Shown here: positions 37,001-46,007 of the stretch, piece by piece
Layout: every line of letters begins with the position of its first letter
Numbering within the stretch: the first letter of the stretch is position 1
Assembly: GCA_964440915.1 (NCBI GenBank)
Contig: CAYTTV010000002.1
Span: forward strand, 40,552-104,551
DNA from: CAMPJM01 sp964440915
Lineage (GTDB): Bacteria; Bacteroidota; Bacteroidia; Cytophagales; Cyclobacteriaceae
Direction: 5' to 3'
Length of the DNA: 64,000 nucleotides
Notes under the pieces: generated by a model
What the model saw: the letters and a program-made list of their open reading frames with translations, nothing else
What the model was told of the DNA's origin: nothing
Databases searched by the model: none
Position numbers and translations under genes: made by a program

Positions 37001-39447
37001 AATTTAGATGAAGGCGTTGGGTTCAATTTTATTTCCTGTGATGCCGGCTGAATACATGAGCCAGAAGTCGAGTGAGTGGCTAGTGTTACCCTGTAGGTCC
37101 TTATATTAATGGAATCCTGGCTTGTGAAAGTGTATTGGAAATGGGTGTTTGCCGCATCATTGCTAGTCCTGTATATTTCTCCATCTTCATCGGTTACAAT
37201 CCACTCGTATGTTTTTGGGAAGGGTAATGCTTGGGTGACAGCATTGACCTCGAAGTTTACTTCCAGATCGGTACAGTTACTATTGTAAGGGTTATAATCG
37301 GAGACTAATCCCGAAGAGGCTGTTGGGTTTACGGTTATTGCAATTTCATTGCTCGTCGTCACACAGCCTTCGTCGCCATTGTCATCGGCAGCATAAGCCT
37401 GCATCACCACCCTGTATATCTGATCTTGGTTGTCTGTCCTGGTATAAAGAAACTCTTCAGTAAACTCCGTGGGGAAGTCGTTGGTAACCGGATCGGGCAC
37501 CTGCTCTTCATCAAATACTATATTATTGCTTTCATCATAACCAATCCAACGGTATTTCAGCACTGTTACGGATGTGTGCTGGCTATTGGCAAATTGGTTG
37601 GTAAACACAGGCGAAAAAGGAGCACACTGTGCATTGTTATCTACTGATATTTGAGCAGCGGCAATAGGATTTACCGTAACGATCATTTCTTTGCTATCAA
37701 CGCAACCATACTTTGTTGTTACCTCCAATCGTATTTTATATGTCCCGACCGTAAGGAAACTATAGGTCGGATTTTGGTCAGTGCTTTGAAGGGCCGGGTT
37801 GTTGTCATAGTCAAAATACCATGTCCGACTGTCTATCCCGTCATCAGAGAAACTCGGTGCTGTAGCAAATCCGCTGAGGTCATTAAATTGCACTTGTCGT
37901 CCCACACAAAGGTCAGTGGCATTCACAATTTCAAAATCGGCTACAGGGTTGTTGGCGATATTGATGTCTATTGCTGTTGTGTTGGCACAATCAGTATCAT
38001 CGTCAAGGGCTGTCAACTCAACTTTGTAAGCTCCTGGTTGAACAAGCTGGAAGGTGAAATTAGTGGTGAAATCAATGCCATTCGGCCCTAGTGTTTGAAT
38101 GACCGAGCCATTTTTTCTCAACCTCCATGTGTATTTTACATTCGGCCCAGCAGGCGAGGTGTTGTTTTCTATTGAAAACTCGTATGGGGTGCCAGGGCGT
38201 TCGCAAAAGTCCAGGTCGGTGGTGGCCGTACCATCTACAGAAACTTCCATGTCAGGAATGGGCGAGTCGATAATCTCGAAATCTTTTTCTATTTCTGCAA
38301 TACATGAGCCTGCGGCATTATTATCGGATACCCTTAGTACAGCTTTGTACTGTCCTGCATCTGTAAATTGCCGTGTATGGTTAGGACCATTGGCTGTGCT
38401 CACCACCACTCCATTGGGTGAGCCGTCTTGATAAATAAACTCCCATGAATAGTGAGTACCACCCGTAGAAGCGTTACGGAAATATATGGGTTCGTTTGGA
38501 CAGAACTTGTCGCTTATAGGACCAGTGTTGGGGTTGTTTTTCCTTATATTAAAATTTGGTGTCGGAGCAGCGACTACCACAATTCGAGCCGTTTGTATGA
38601 CGGGAGCGTTGTCACCATCGACCGTGTTGGTAGGGGGTCCGGAAATAGTGGGATCATCATAAGGGTTACATTTGTTCCAAACGCGCAGGGTGACTTCAAA
38701 GACCTCTCCTACTTGAGCAGAAGCAGGTACGGTAATAGGCACTGTGAAGCTGTTGGGCCCACCTGGACCCTCAACAGGTCCATTGTATAAATGTACATTT
38801 CCATAAATTAAGTTTGGAGCATTAACTATTGTTCCGTCTACGTTAACATTGTTAATTCTATTGCCTGGGCCAGTAAGCGTTCCATACACCCACTGTACCC
38901 ATCTGTTTTGATTGTTGACAACGTTTTCTTCATCGGGAGGTGTGCAATTCCAATGACTTACATCCTGGAAAGTTACAGTTGTTTCATTTCCAGCACAAAC
39001 CCTATGTTCGGCTGGTGCTATAGCCAAATTGCCACCATTGTATATATCTACATCGTGCACCACCACAGAGCTTTTGGCAGTTGCTTCTGAACACAATACG
39101 CCGTTGATTCTTAAAAAAACCTGGGCTTCGTAAGTACATTGACCTGGGCCTTGTGGATAGGTATGTTCGGCAATGGCGTCAGCGCGCCATTCGGATACAG
39201 CACTTGGGAAAAAAGTAGCAGACACCTCGACGGGGGGGGTTCCATCTCCCCAGTCATAAACAAAAGCTACATTGCTAGCCGTCACATTATACACCTTCAT
39301 TTCCCAAGTAACATCGACAGGTGCACAAGTAGCATAGATCTTAAAGTCGCTGTTATGGGAGGGTTTACAATCTTGAGCAGAAAGCTTGAAAGTATTCAGA
39401 AACAAAAATATAACAGCTAAAAAATATATGCTTCTGTACATATACAT
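34033..39447 (-). CDS. Giant PKD-repeat T9SS cargo protein (SprB-like adhesin candidate)
   Basis: The protein has about 1,804 residues from MYMYRSIYFL (39447); an ATG six codons upstream (39465) also fits. A signal peptide ends at KLSAQD. The body is a series of PKD/Ig-like beta domains; the clearest PKD cores are VYDWGDGTPP, YTWDWSDGPS, YEWDFGNGTT, LLWDFGDNST and YLWDFGDGTT, with many degenerate copies. The end is the gliding-motility-associated domain: PNVFTPNGDQNNDIFLP, then FNRWGELLFE and a final beta strand. This is a type B T9SS signal. The PorP/SprF-like gene follows. A role in surface adhesion or gliding is inferred. Confidence 0.9.
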   Translation of the reverse strand: MYMYRSIYFLAVIFLFLNTFKLSAQDCKPSHNSDFKIYATCAPVDVTWEMKVYNVTASNVAFVYDWGDGTPPVEVSATFFPSAVSEWRADAIAEHTYPQGPGQCTYEAQVFLRINGVLCSEATAKSSVVVHDVDIYNGGNLAIAPAEHRVCAGNETTVTFQDVSHWNCTPPDEENVVNNQNRWVQWVYGTLTGPGNRINNVNVDGTIVNAPNLIYGNVHLYNGPVEGPGGPNSFTVPITVPASAQVGEVFEVTLRVWNKCNPYDDPTISGPPTNTVDGDNAPVIQTARIVVVAAPTPNFNIRKNNPNTGPISDKFCPNEPIYFRNASTGGTHYSWEFIYQDGSPNGVVVSTANGPNHTRQFTDAGQYKAVLRVSDNNAAGSCIAEIEKDFEIIDSPIPDMEVSVDGTATTDLDFCERPGTPYEFSIENNTSPAGPNVKYTWRLRKNGSVIQTLGPNGIDFTTNFTFQLVQPGAYKVELTALDDDTDCANTTAIDINIANNPVADFEIVNATDLCVGRQVQFNDLSGFATAPSFSDDGIDSRTWYFDYDNNPALQSTDQNPTYSFLTVGTYKIRLEVTTKYGCVDSKEMIVTVNPIAAAQISVDNNAQCAPFSPVFTNQFANSQHTSVTVLKYRWIGYDESNNIVFDEEQVPDPVTNDFPTEFTEEFLYTRTDNQDQIYRVVMQAYAADDNGDEGCVTTSNEIAITVNPTASSGLVSDYNPYNSNCTDLEVNFEVNAVTQALPFPKTYEWIVTDEDGEIYRTSNDAANTHFQYTFTSQDSINIRTYRVTLATHSTSGSCIQPASQEIKLNPTPSSKFTSSMSWECENVSLNLDANQKGLSPTNYSWTFLDQNTGDPVHYINSPALDDNFSLTFERADDDLVVDVTLRTRNFAGCESTGPTQTFVIPKKEDFKVAFDTIPSMPKCAPHEISFENNSDVPAGTVFEFRVQRGSLPPITVPVDGDINGVFSYTFEDAGEYIVSLVGTNSTTSGCTEASYINLTIHPAIKAFFEPGSASICPGQQLFLNEASQIPSSVIATRTWTITNLDNGDQSQEYGAKLFHIFDTPGQYEIELMVQSAAGCTDVMTKTIEVAPRPEFNLSYNDTSCDQAFDFKVVLTDPTMTISSVTWTWGDSQSEVTTDLENLHTYINKKGFTGSDQYTGSVTATATTGCTFTRTFTVNLLQDISANFSMDRSEGCAPLAVTFTDYSLGHDPALQQWSYREVSPSTGSWTTFAGTYHTFENTTSDTKKFEVRLQSINADGCTDEIIKEVTVHPQVVADFDVDILDGCSPMEVRFTNNNIRNGVEYTWDWSDGPSDVTTTETEITHIFENTSFSAPKNFRVRLTATDVSTGCSVYTEKTVTVRPSMSATLAPSVLEGCSPLNISIENNFNGIDLHDWQVVNLTTGQVVPEYGATTAYYEHTLENFDSEIIPYRIIYTGTKSHPSGTVCSVTEVTDVLVYPDITVSFTATPTSQTLPSATVTLNNTTPDKPGYNYEWDFGNGTTSTGRNPGSIDYGTYGEFTISLTVTDQFGECDQTVTQAIKIEPTLPEIDFEYEPASGCGPLTVQFISKAKYVEPGTLLWDFGDNSTSKSSEVNPTYTYYEPGEYTVTLSGSNANGIRTSETKSYIINVYDNPRANFRVRQRMPVYMPDSVIFLNESIGAVSYLWDFGDGTTSTEFEPKHAYTKAGEYTIKLIAISSLGCADTLVRVGEIEIENQFEVKIPNVFTPNGDQNNDIFLPLLQGAVEYNLLIFNRWGELLFESKNPEVGWDGYYKGVMSPPDAYIYRLDVKFENGERTTKHGDVTLLR

Positions 39448-39465
39448 ATGAAAACCACTGGCCAT

Positions 39466-39949
39466 AATTATTTCCCCTTATTAAGACAATATTATGTCTA
39501 ATGCTAAAAATCCTTTTACAAGATTATGAAAAACCCTATTGGGAAAATAATCCAATTATGGTGGCTTATTACAGAAGGTAAGTTTTACGTGATATTTAGA
39601 TATTTTATCTTTAGTATACTTGAAGTCAATACTTTATGTGTTATTTTAATCGTTACCATATGCGTGATTTGTGGTTAAAATTTAATATACGATATAAATA
39701 GTTCAATTTTGACGAGGGGAAAATTACAAGTTGGCGGGCTTTCATACATAAGTCAGGACGGCTTTCACGAGTACATGTAAGTAAAACCTGTTCGTTTTCA
39801 AAGTTTTAATGGGACAATTACGCAAAGCCTCAGCCCTTTATCGGGGAGATAAGTGTCTTGTTTATAATAAAATGAATTGGTCGTTTAAATATCAATTGGA
39901 ATGTCTAACTTTGTACCCCGTAACATCTATTAGTTAGAAACCCAATTTC
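39466..39949. other. Divergent intergenic region before pyrG
   Basis: About 480 AT-rich bases lie between the divergent giant gene and pyrG. A possible pyrG -7 element TAACTTTG (39906-39913) is present. No ORF, RNA gene or repeat was recognised. Confidence 0.4.
39906..39913 (+). promoter_or_regulatory. Putative pyrG promoter -7 element
   Basis: TAACTTTG matches TAnnTTTG 37 bases before the ATG. A correctly spaced -33 TTG was not found. Confidence 0.35.
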
Positions 39950-41569
39950 ATGTCATCCACAAAGTATATTTTTGTTACGGGAGGAGTCACTTCTTCTTTA
40001 GGAAAAGGAATTATTGCCGCTTCGTTGGCCAAATTGTTGCAAGCGAGGGGGCTTTCTGTCACCATACAAAAGTTCGATCCCTATATCAACATCGATCCAG
40101 GCACCCTAAACCCTTATGAACATGGCGAATGCTATGTGACTGATGATGGGGCCGAAACCGACTTGGATCTAGGACATTACGAACGTTTCCTGAATGTGCC
40201 CACTTCCCAGGCTAACAATGTCACCACAGGTAGAATCTACCACAATGTGATCACCAAAGAACGGCAGGGCGAATACCTTGGCAAAACAGTTCAGGTGATT
40301 CCCCATATTACCGATGAAATCAAGAGAAACTTTTATCTCTTGGGCGAAACGGGTAAATACGATTTTGTCATTACAGAAATAGGCGGATGTGTAGGCGATA
40401 TTGAATCGCTGCCTTTTACCGAGGCCGTGAGACAGGCTCGCTGGGACCTAGGCCCCAATAACGTGCTGGTGATTCACCTTACGCTCATCCCTTATTTGAA
40501 ATCGGCTGGGGAGCTGAAAACCAAGCCCACGCAGCATTCGGTCAAACAACTTTTGGAAGCAGGTATTCAGCCTGATATCCTGGTTTGTCGTTCAGAAATG
40601 CGTTTGCCACAGGAGATCAGGAAGAAACTGGCCCTATTCTGCAATGTGCACATCAATTCTGTGATAGAGGCATTGGATGCCGAAACGATATACGATGTGC
40701 CTTTGCTCATGAAGAAGGAAAAGCTGGACGAGCGCGTATTGGCAAAGTTGAAGCTTTCTCACAAGACGGAGCCAGATATCGAACAATGGAAGGAGTTTTT
40801 AGGAAAACTGAAAAATCCTACAAACGAAGTGCGCATAGGGCTAGTGGGTAAATATGTTGAATTGCCAGATGCTTATAAATCTATCGTGGAAAGCTTTATC
40901 CATGCAGGCGCAGAAAATGAATGCAAGGTGAATTTAAAATGGATTTCTTCCGAAGAGGTCTCCAATGAAAATATCAGCTTACTTACACAAGATCTTGATG
41001 GCATCTTGGTTGCCCCAGGGTTTGGCGAAAGAGGCTTGGAAGGAAAAATCGAGGCCGTGCGGTATGCCAGAGAGCAGCAGGTGCCTTTCTTTGGGATATG
41101 CTTGGGTATGCAATGTGCCGTTATTGAGTTTGCCCGAAATGTATTGGGCCTAACAGATGCATCTTCTACAGAAATGGATGCAGCCACCCCCCATCCTGTA
41201 ATCGACATGATGGAAGACCAAAAGAAAATTACCATGAAAGGGGGGACGATGCGCCTGGGAGCTTATCCATGTGAATTGACGAAGGGAAGTAAAGCTTATA
41301 GCGTGTATGGAAAATCAAAGATCAGCGAACGGCATAGGCATAGGTACGAGTTCAACAACAAATATTTAAAAGATTTTGAGAAGGCAGGGATGGTTGCTTC
41401 AGGCATTAACCCTGACTCTAAGCTCGTAGAAATTGTTGAGCTAAATGATCATCCTTGGTTCATAGGCACCCAATTTCACCCAGAGCTGAAGAGTACCGTG
41501 CTTGGCCCTCACCCGTTGTTTGTGAAGTTTGTTAAAGCTGCCTTGGAGTTTAAGAAATCTAAAAATTAA
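39950..41569 (+). CDS. pyrG: CTP synthase
   Basis: PyrG makes CTP from UTP, ATP and glutamine. The 539 residues are full length. The synthase P-loop is VTGGVTSSLGKGIIAA at the N-terminus. The amidotransferase half has nucleophile Cys in FFGICLGMQCAVIEFA and the closing His-Glu in GTQFHPELKS. pyrG followed by yidC is a common Bacteroidota order; here yidC starts 155 bases later with its own promoter-like element. Confidence 0.98.
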   Translation: MSSTKYIFVTGGVTSSLGKGIIAASLAKLLQARGLSVTIQKFDPYINIDPGTLNPYEHGECYVTDDGAETDLDLGHYERFLNVPTSQANNVTTGRIYHNVITKERQGEYLGKTVQVIPHITDEIKRNFYLLGETGKYDFVITEIGGCVGDIESLPFTEAVRQARWDLGPNNVLVIHLTLIPYLKSAGELKTKPTQHSVKQLLEAGIQPDILVCRSEMRLPQEIRKKLALFCNVHINSVIEALDAETIYDVPLLMKKEKLDERVLAKLKLSHKTEPDIEQWKEFLGKLKNPTNEVRIGLVGKYVELPDAYKSIVESFIHAGAENECKVNLKWISSEEVSNENISLLTQDLDGILVAPGFGERGLEGKIEAVRYAREQQVPFFGICLGMQCAVIEFARNVLGLTDASSTEMDAATPHPVIDMMEDQKKITMKGGTMRLGAYPCELTKGSKAYSVYGKSKISERHRHRYEFNNKYLKDFEKAGMVASGINPDSKLVEIVELNDHPWFIGTQFHPELKSTVLGPHPLFVKFVKAALEFKKSKN

Positions 41570-41634
41570 AGCATTAAGTAATTGAATATTCTTACCTATC
41601 CTTAATAGGATGGTGATGTAACAAGATAAATGTT

Positions 41635-41642
41635 TAATTTTG
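41635..41642 (+). promoter_or_regulatory. Putative yidC promoter -7 element
   Basis: TAATTTTG matches TAnnTTTG 83 bases before the yidC ATG. No clear -33 TTG. Confidence 0.3.
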
Positions 41643-41724
41643 AGCCTCTAATTTTAGAATACAGTTACTGAAATAACTAAAACTGAACGGGCAAATTAAG
41701 CCCAAATTACATTATTGATTTCGT

Positions 41725-43554
41725 ATGGATAAGAACCAACTTACCGGTTTACTATTAGTATCGATTCTTGTTTTCGCCTATTTTCATTTTTTTGCTCCTG
41801 AGCCGATGCCCAGAGAGATCCAAGAAAGTGAGGTGGTCAAACAAGAGCAAGCCGAACAGGCCAGTACTCAAGAAGAAGTTATTATAATAGAGGAAAGTGA
41901 CTCTCTTAGGCAACTTGAGAATGTAAAAAAGTATGGAGACTTTGCCCAGGCCGTTGAAGGCAATGCCACTGATGTAGTACTTGAAAATGATGATATAAAG
42001 ATCGTTTTTTCTACCCAAGGGGCTGTAGTGAAGTCAATATTGCTTAAGGAGTATTTTACATACGATAAGCAGCCACTATACTTGCTGGATGAGCATAGTA
42101 GCCAAATGGACTATTTCATAGAAACAGATAACGGGCCAGTTAACCTTTCTAACCTCTATTTTGAAAGCGAAGCTGCTGACGTTAAGGTAATGGAAGGAGA
42201 TTCTGCTACCATCGTTTTTACCCTACCTTTGGCGTCGGGGCAGTCTATAGAAAAAATTTACACGCTGGGTGGATCAGGATTTGAATTGCACCAAAGGATT
42301 GCCTTTCATGGGATCGATCTGAGGAATAAGGGTGTAAACTTCCATTGGCATAATAAAATTATACGTCAGGAAGAACATATAGAGCTTTCCAGAAATGTTA
42401 CTACAATTAACTATTACCTGTCAGGCGATGGTTTTGATAATCTTAGCGAGACTTCTACTTCTAAAGAAGAAGTAAAACCTACTTTACCAGCAGAGTGGGT
42501 GGCTATAAAGCAGAAGTTCTTTACTTCAGCTCTCGTTGCCACGAATGCTTTCAGGAATATGGAGGTGTCTACGGAGGTGAATCCAAACGACTCCAATACT
42601 GTAAAAACAGCTCAGGTGAGCCTAGAAATCCCTCTTGTGGAAGGAGAGAACGCTGTTGTTCTGAAATATTTCTTCGGCCCTAACAATTATAAAGTGCTGA
42701 AGGACGTAGCGCCCGACTTCTCTAAAAACATAAAATTGGGCTGGGGGCCTTTGGCATGGGTCAACAAATTTTTGATCATTCCTATTTTCCATTTCTTGGA
42801 AGTATATATTGCAAATTACGGAATTATTATTTTCATCCTGGTTTTTATTGTTAAGCTTTTACTCTCCCCTCTGTCCTACAAGTCCTATGTGTCTATGGCA
42901 AAAACAAAGGTGCTGAAGCCAGAACTGGACGAGATAAAAGCAAAGCATGGCGATGACATGCAAAAGGCACAGACGGAACAGATGCAATTGTACCAGAAAG
43001 TAGGCATCAACCCCTTGAGCGGTTGTATCCCTATGTTGCTGCAAATGCCCATTCTCATTTCCATGTTCTACTTCTTCCCCAATTCGATCGAACTCAGGCA
43101 AGAAGCATTCTTATGGGCAAAAGATCTTTCTACCTATGACAGCATCATTAATTTGCCGTTTACCATACCATTTTATGGTAGCCACGTGAGTTTGTTTTGT
43201 TTGCTGATGACAGCATCGCAAATATTATATACTTGGTCTAACAGCCAGATGACAACGATACAAGGTCCTATGAAGACCATGCAGTATATTATGCCTGTAG
43301 CATTCTTGTTCTTCTTAAATAGTTTTCCTGCTGGTCTTACCTTTTATTATTTTGTATCCAACTTATTCACTTTCGGTCAGCAGGCTGTAATCAAGAATTT
43401 TATCGATGAGGATAAGATTAGGGCTATCTTGGAGGAGAATAAGAAGAGAAACGTGAACAAGAAAAAGTCCAAGTTCCAGATGCGATTGGAAGAGGCTATG
43501 AAAGCGAGTAAAGAAGCCCAAACACAAAAGCAAAAAGGAGCAAAGAAAAAATAA
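41725..43554 (+). CDS. yidC: Membrane protein insertase YidC
   Basis: The 609-residue insertase has an N-terminal helix (LTGLLLVSILVFAYFHFF). A large periplasmic P1 domain spans residues about 60-340. The conserved five-helix core starts near LEVYIANYGIIIFILVF and includes KPELDEIKAKHGDDMQK and NPLSGCIPMLLQMPILISMF. The C-terminal tail is strongly basic (KKRNVNKKKSKFQM ... QKQKGAKKK), which in other species helps ribosome contact. A long hairpin follows the stop. Confidence 0.97.
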   Translation: MDKNQLTGLLLVSILVFAYFHFFAPEPMPREIQESEVVKQEQAEQASTQEEVIIIEESDSLRQLENVKKYGDFAQAVEGNATDVVLENDDIKIVFSTQGAVVKSILLKEYFTYDKQPLYLLDEHSSQMDYFIETDNGPVNLSNLYFESEAADVKVMEGDSATIVFTLPLASGQSIEKIYTLGGSGFELHQRIAFHGIDLRNKGVNFHWHNKIIRQEEHIELSRNVTTINYYLSGDGFDNLSETSTSKEEVKPTLPAEWVAIKQKFFTSALVATNAFRNMEVSTEVNPNDSNTVKTAQVSLEIPLVEGENAVVLKYFFGPNNYKVLKDVAPDFSKNIKLGWGPLAWVNKFLIIPIFHFLEVYIANYGIIIFILVFIVKLLLSPLSYKSYVSMAKTKVLKPELDEIKAKHGDDMQKAQTEQMQLYQKVGINPLSGCIPMLLQMPILISMFYFFPNSIELRQEAFLWAKDLSTYDSIINLPFTIPFYGSHVSLFCLLMTASQILYTWSNSQMTTIQGPMKTMQYIMPVAFLFFLNSFPAGLTFYYFVSNLFTFGQQAVIKNFIDEDKIRAILEENKKRNVNKKKSKFQMRLEEAMKASKEAQTQKQKGAKKK

Positions 43555-43565
43555 AGTGCCAAATG

Positions 43566-43598
43566 AGCATCAGCTGATAGCATCTGTCAGCTGATGCT
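43566..43598 (+). terminator. Hairpin after yidC
   Basis: Perfect 12-bp arms AGCATCAGCTGA (43566-43577) and TCAGCTGATGCT (43587-43598) enclose a 9-base loop. The downstream T-run is weak, so it may be a terminator or an mRNA-stabilising hairpin. Confidence 0.65.
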
Positions 43599-43652
43599 TG
43601 TATATCATTCATAACTGGATTTTTTTCTCCTAATGATGTAATGCATATAGCG

Positions 43653-43818
43653 TTAACCTGAGTTCTACTTTGATTTTTCTTTTGAAAGATAAGATTCAGC
43701 ACTGTTGAGGTTATTTCCCCTTTTTCTTTTGTCTTGAAACAAAAGAAATACAGTCGAGGGGCAGGCATAAAGAATTGGCACAATTGACAATATTCCAAGG
43801 TAATCGAACTCAGGTTAA
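43653..43818. mobile_element. Putative 166-bp MITE-like element with 13-bp inverted ends
   Basis: The ends are perfect inverted repeats: TTAACCTGAGTTC (43653-43665) and GAACTCAGGTTAA (43806-43818). Inside lies a second hairpin, TCTTTTGT/ACAAAAGA around 43727-43750. No coding capacity. The size and structure fit a non-autonomous transposable element; a target-site duplication is not evident. It sits between yidC and the resorcinol operon. Confidence 0.5.
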
Positions 43819-43873
43819 AAGTTTATTTGCCTTTTTGCCAATTGTCAACTGCTTACCACCAATTATTACCTTC

Positions 43874-44947
43874 CTATTTTTTTATCTTACATCTAAAGAG
43901 CGTGTGGCTGATTCCAATGTTGTCGATATCTTCATCGATATATAGTCCAGCTTCATGTATGCATTTAATCATGTTTTTGGAATGATACATTTGGCTGTTA
44001 CCGTTGGCTATATTGGTGAAATACAAGGAGGTTTGCTGTAAAGAGAAAGCAGCCGCTTCATATTGCTGACGGTCCCAATAAGTTTCAAGAATGTATATTG
44101 CGCCATCTTCTCCAATCGCCGTTTTAGCTCTCTTGAGTATAGAAACAATTTCAGGTTCTGAGAAACAATCCAAGAATTGGCTCATCCATACGATATCGGC
44201 ACCTTGAGGAAATGCTTGGCTTTCATCTAACAAATTAATAGGGTGGCCATCTATCCTCCCTTCAAACCCAGCTTCCTTAACGTTCTTGGCGGCCATGGCC
44301 AGTTGCCCGGGAAGGTCCAAAATAGTGACCTTTATATTGGGGTCATGCTGGGCACACTGTATAGAAAATTTACCAGTATTGCCTCCTACGTCAAAAATTT
44401 GCTTGATTTTATGTTTGAAAATATGGGGCAGCACTTCAGGGAAAGCAATGTCCGAATAGAAGTGATCGAAAGAGAACCAACTCTTTTTAGCTTTTTCTGG
44501 GAGTGTAGACAAAGCTTCGTAAAGGGTATTCCACTGTTCCCCGAATACTTTAAGACCCTCTGGTTTTCCATTCAGGATTGAAGCTTTCAGGTCAAACATG
44601 CCTTGATAACATATATCATGAACAAAATCCATATTGGCTATTGTCATATTGTCTCTGAGGAGGAAATAAGAGGTTTTGGTGGTGGTGTATCTTTCGTCAT
44701 TTATACATAATAGGCCCATCCCTAACCCTGCTTCCATGAGTACCCTTGCTCCGTATTGCGACAAGTTTAGTTTTGTGGCCACCTCCTCTTCGGTCATGCC
44801 TTGTTCCCGGCTGGTCTCGATGAGCTCTAGTATGCCTAAGTCGCGCAAGCATCTAGCTGCTTGAAAAACGATTGGTCCAAAAGCGATCTTTTGCGCTTCG
44901 TATTTTGCCTCAAGGGCACGTTTAGTATCTTTCTTAAAGAATTCCAT
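43874..44947 (-). CDS. SAM-dependent methyltransferase of the resorcinol/polyene operon
   Basis: The protein has 357 residues. An N-terminal winged-helix/dimerisation part (MTEEEVATKLNLSQYGARVL, about 51-70) is followed by a Rossmann SAM domain with motif I IFDVGGNTGKFSI (184-196) and VTILDLPGQL. This layout is that of small-molecule O/C-methyltransferases acting on aromatic or polyketide substrates. It is the last gene of the operon, 14 bases after the ketosynthase-like gene. The target is presumably the aryl or resorcinol product, which is inference. Confidence 0.8.
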   Translation of the reverse strand: MEFFKKDTKRALEAKYEAQKIAFGPIVFQAARCLRDLGILELIETSREQGMTEEEVATKLNLSQYGARVLMEAGLGMGLLCINDERYTTTKTSYFLLRDNMTIANMDFVHDICYQGMFDLKASILNGKPEGLKVFGEQWNTLYEALSTLPEKAKKSWFSFDHFYSDIAFPEVLPHIFKHKIKQIFDVGGNTGKFSIQCAQHDPNIKVTILDLPGQLAMAAKNVKEAGFEGRIDGHPINLLDESQAFPQGADIVWMSQFLDCFSEPEIVSILKRAKTAIGEDGAIYILETYWDRQQYEAAAFSLQQTSLYFTNIANGNSQMYHSKNMIKCIHEAGLYIDEDIDNIGISHTLFRCKIKK

Positions 44948-44961
44948 TGAACAATAATTAA

Positions 44962-46005
44962 TTAAACTTTTGAGAGGAGCATTAGGCTGTGTTGATAGCC
45001 TTTTGTGGTATTGTATATCAAAATATTTTTTATAGGATATCGAACAGCAACTGTCTTCAACATATGCTCAGGTAATTTTTGATGTAGCAGGATTTGACAA
45101 GCAATATGCATGGCAAGGGCCGTGGCTGTTTCAAGCTCCCCCGTTAAATGCTTGAAACGGGCTATAGGTACATCTGCACCTAAGGTTGCTTCAACATTCC
45201 AATAATAGGGAAGCATACGGTCATCACCGTCTTCGCCACTGAGCAGCAAATCGATCTTTTCATGAGCGACAATATGCTTTGTCAGGAAATCCTGCACGAT
45301 TTCTTTTATATCGTCTCTATCGTCTCCATGAATAGTCTGCAGCGCACTTAATTGGGCAATGGCATTCTTTTGCTCACCGTTCACCCTAAATGCTGCAGCT
45401 CCTTCTCCTGCTATACTACCAGGAGAGGCGTGATTATAGAGTGTTTTATTAGAAATAGGGGCCTTTTTATACCATCCACCTAAATAGTTGATATTGTAAT
45501 TATAAGAAGAAATCTCTTCAACTCCTCCTAATAGATAGGAATGCGAAGGGTTTTCTTGTATTCTCATGGCCGCATCAAGAGCAGCATTTTCAAAAGCATG
45601 TCCTCGATGCACGTGGGTGATATTATAGCCCTTGGTGCGAGATAATAATGCTATTTGACTGGCTATGGCATTAGCAGTGCTCTGCACGAAATTGGTAGGC
45701 GTGAGGGTTCCTTCATCATATTCCATGATTTGATTAAGAAACTTAATGCAGTCTTCCAGGCCTCCATTGGCTGTACCCACAATTATGCCGTCGTATGTTG
45801 GCTGCTCTTTCAGTACTTTTAAAAAAGCCCCAACGCCGATCCTGACAGCTTTTCCCATTCGCCTCAAGATAGGAAGCGGAATATTGTCATAAGAAGGCTC
45901 AATGGCCAAGAGTTTGTTTTCTGAGCATTCTACAATGTTTTCATAATTTGGCTCCAAGAGTGCGTTTTGGGCAGAAATACAATATGTGGAATGGATATAA
46001 AACAT
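44962..46005 (-). CDS. Ketosynthase-like protein lacking the active-site cysteine (chain-length-factor-like)
   Basis: The start at ATG 46005 (MFYIHSTYCISAQN) is chosen because it lies two bases after the stop of the upstream ketosynthase; a start at 46038 would overlap that gene by 31 bases. The protein has about 347 residues. It keeps the thiolase-fold layout of ketosynthases (TPTNFVQSTANAIASQIALL, GGVEEIS, HLTGELETATALA), but at the nucleophile position the sequence is THVHRGHAFENAALDA without Cys. It should therefore not condense by itself and probably dimerises with the active ketosynthase encoded just before it, as in aryl-polyene and flexirubin systems. Confidence 0.75.
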   Translation of the reverse strand: MFYIHSTYCISAQNALLEPNYENIVECSENKLLAIEPSYDNIPLPILRRMGKAVRIGVGAFLKVLKEQPTYDGIIVGTANGGLEDCIKFLNQIMEYDEGTLTPTNFVQSTANAIASQIALLSRTKGYNITHVHRGHAFENAALDAAMRIQENPSHSYLLGGVEEISSYNYNINYLGGWYKKAPISNKTLYNHASPGSIAGEGAAAFRVNGEQKNAIAQLSALQTIHGDDRDDIKEIVQDFLTKHIVAHEKIDLLLSGEDGDDRMLPYYWNVEATLGADVPIARFKHLTGELETATALAMHIACQILLHQKLPEHMLKTVAVRYPIKNILIYNTTKGYQHSLMLLSKV

Positions 46006-46007
46006 AT

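Noticed and set aside
33305..39420. Many plus-strand frames of 60-146 codons opposite the PorP and giant PKD genes
   Set aside because: They are antisense shadows of the two long, well-supported minus-strand genes.
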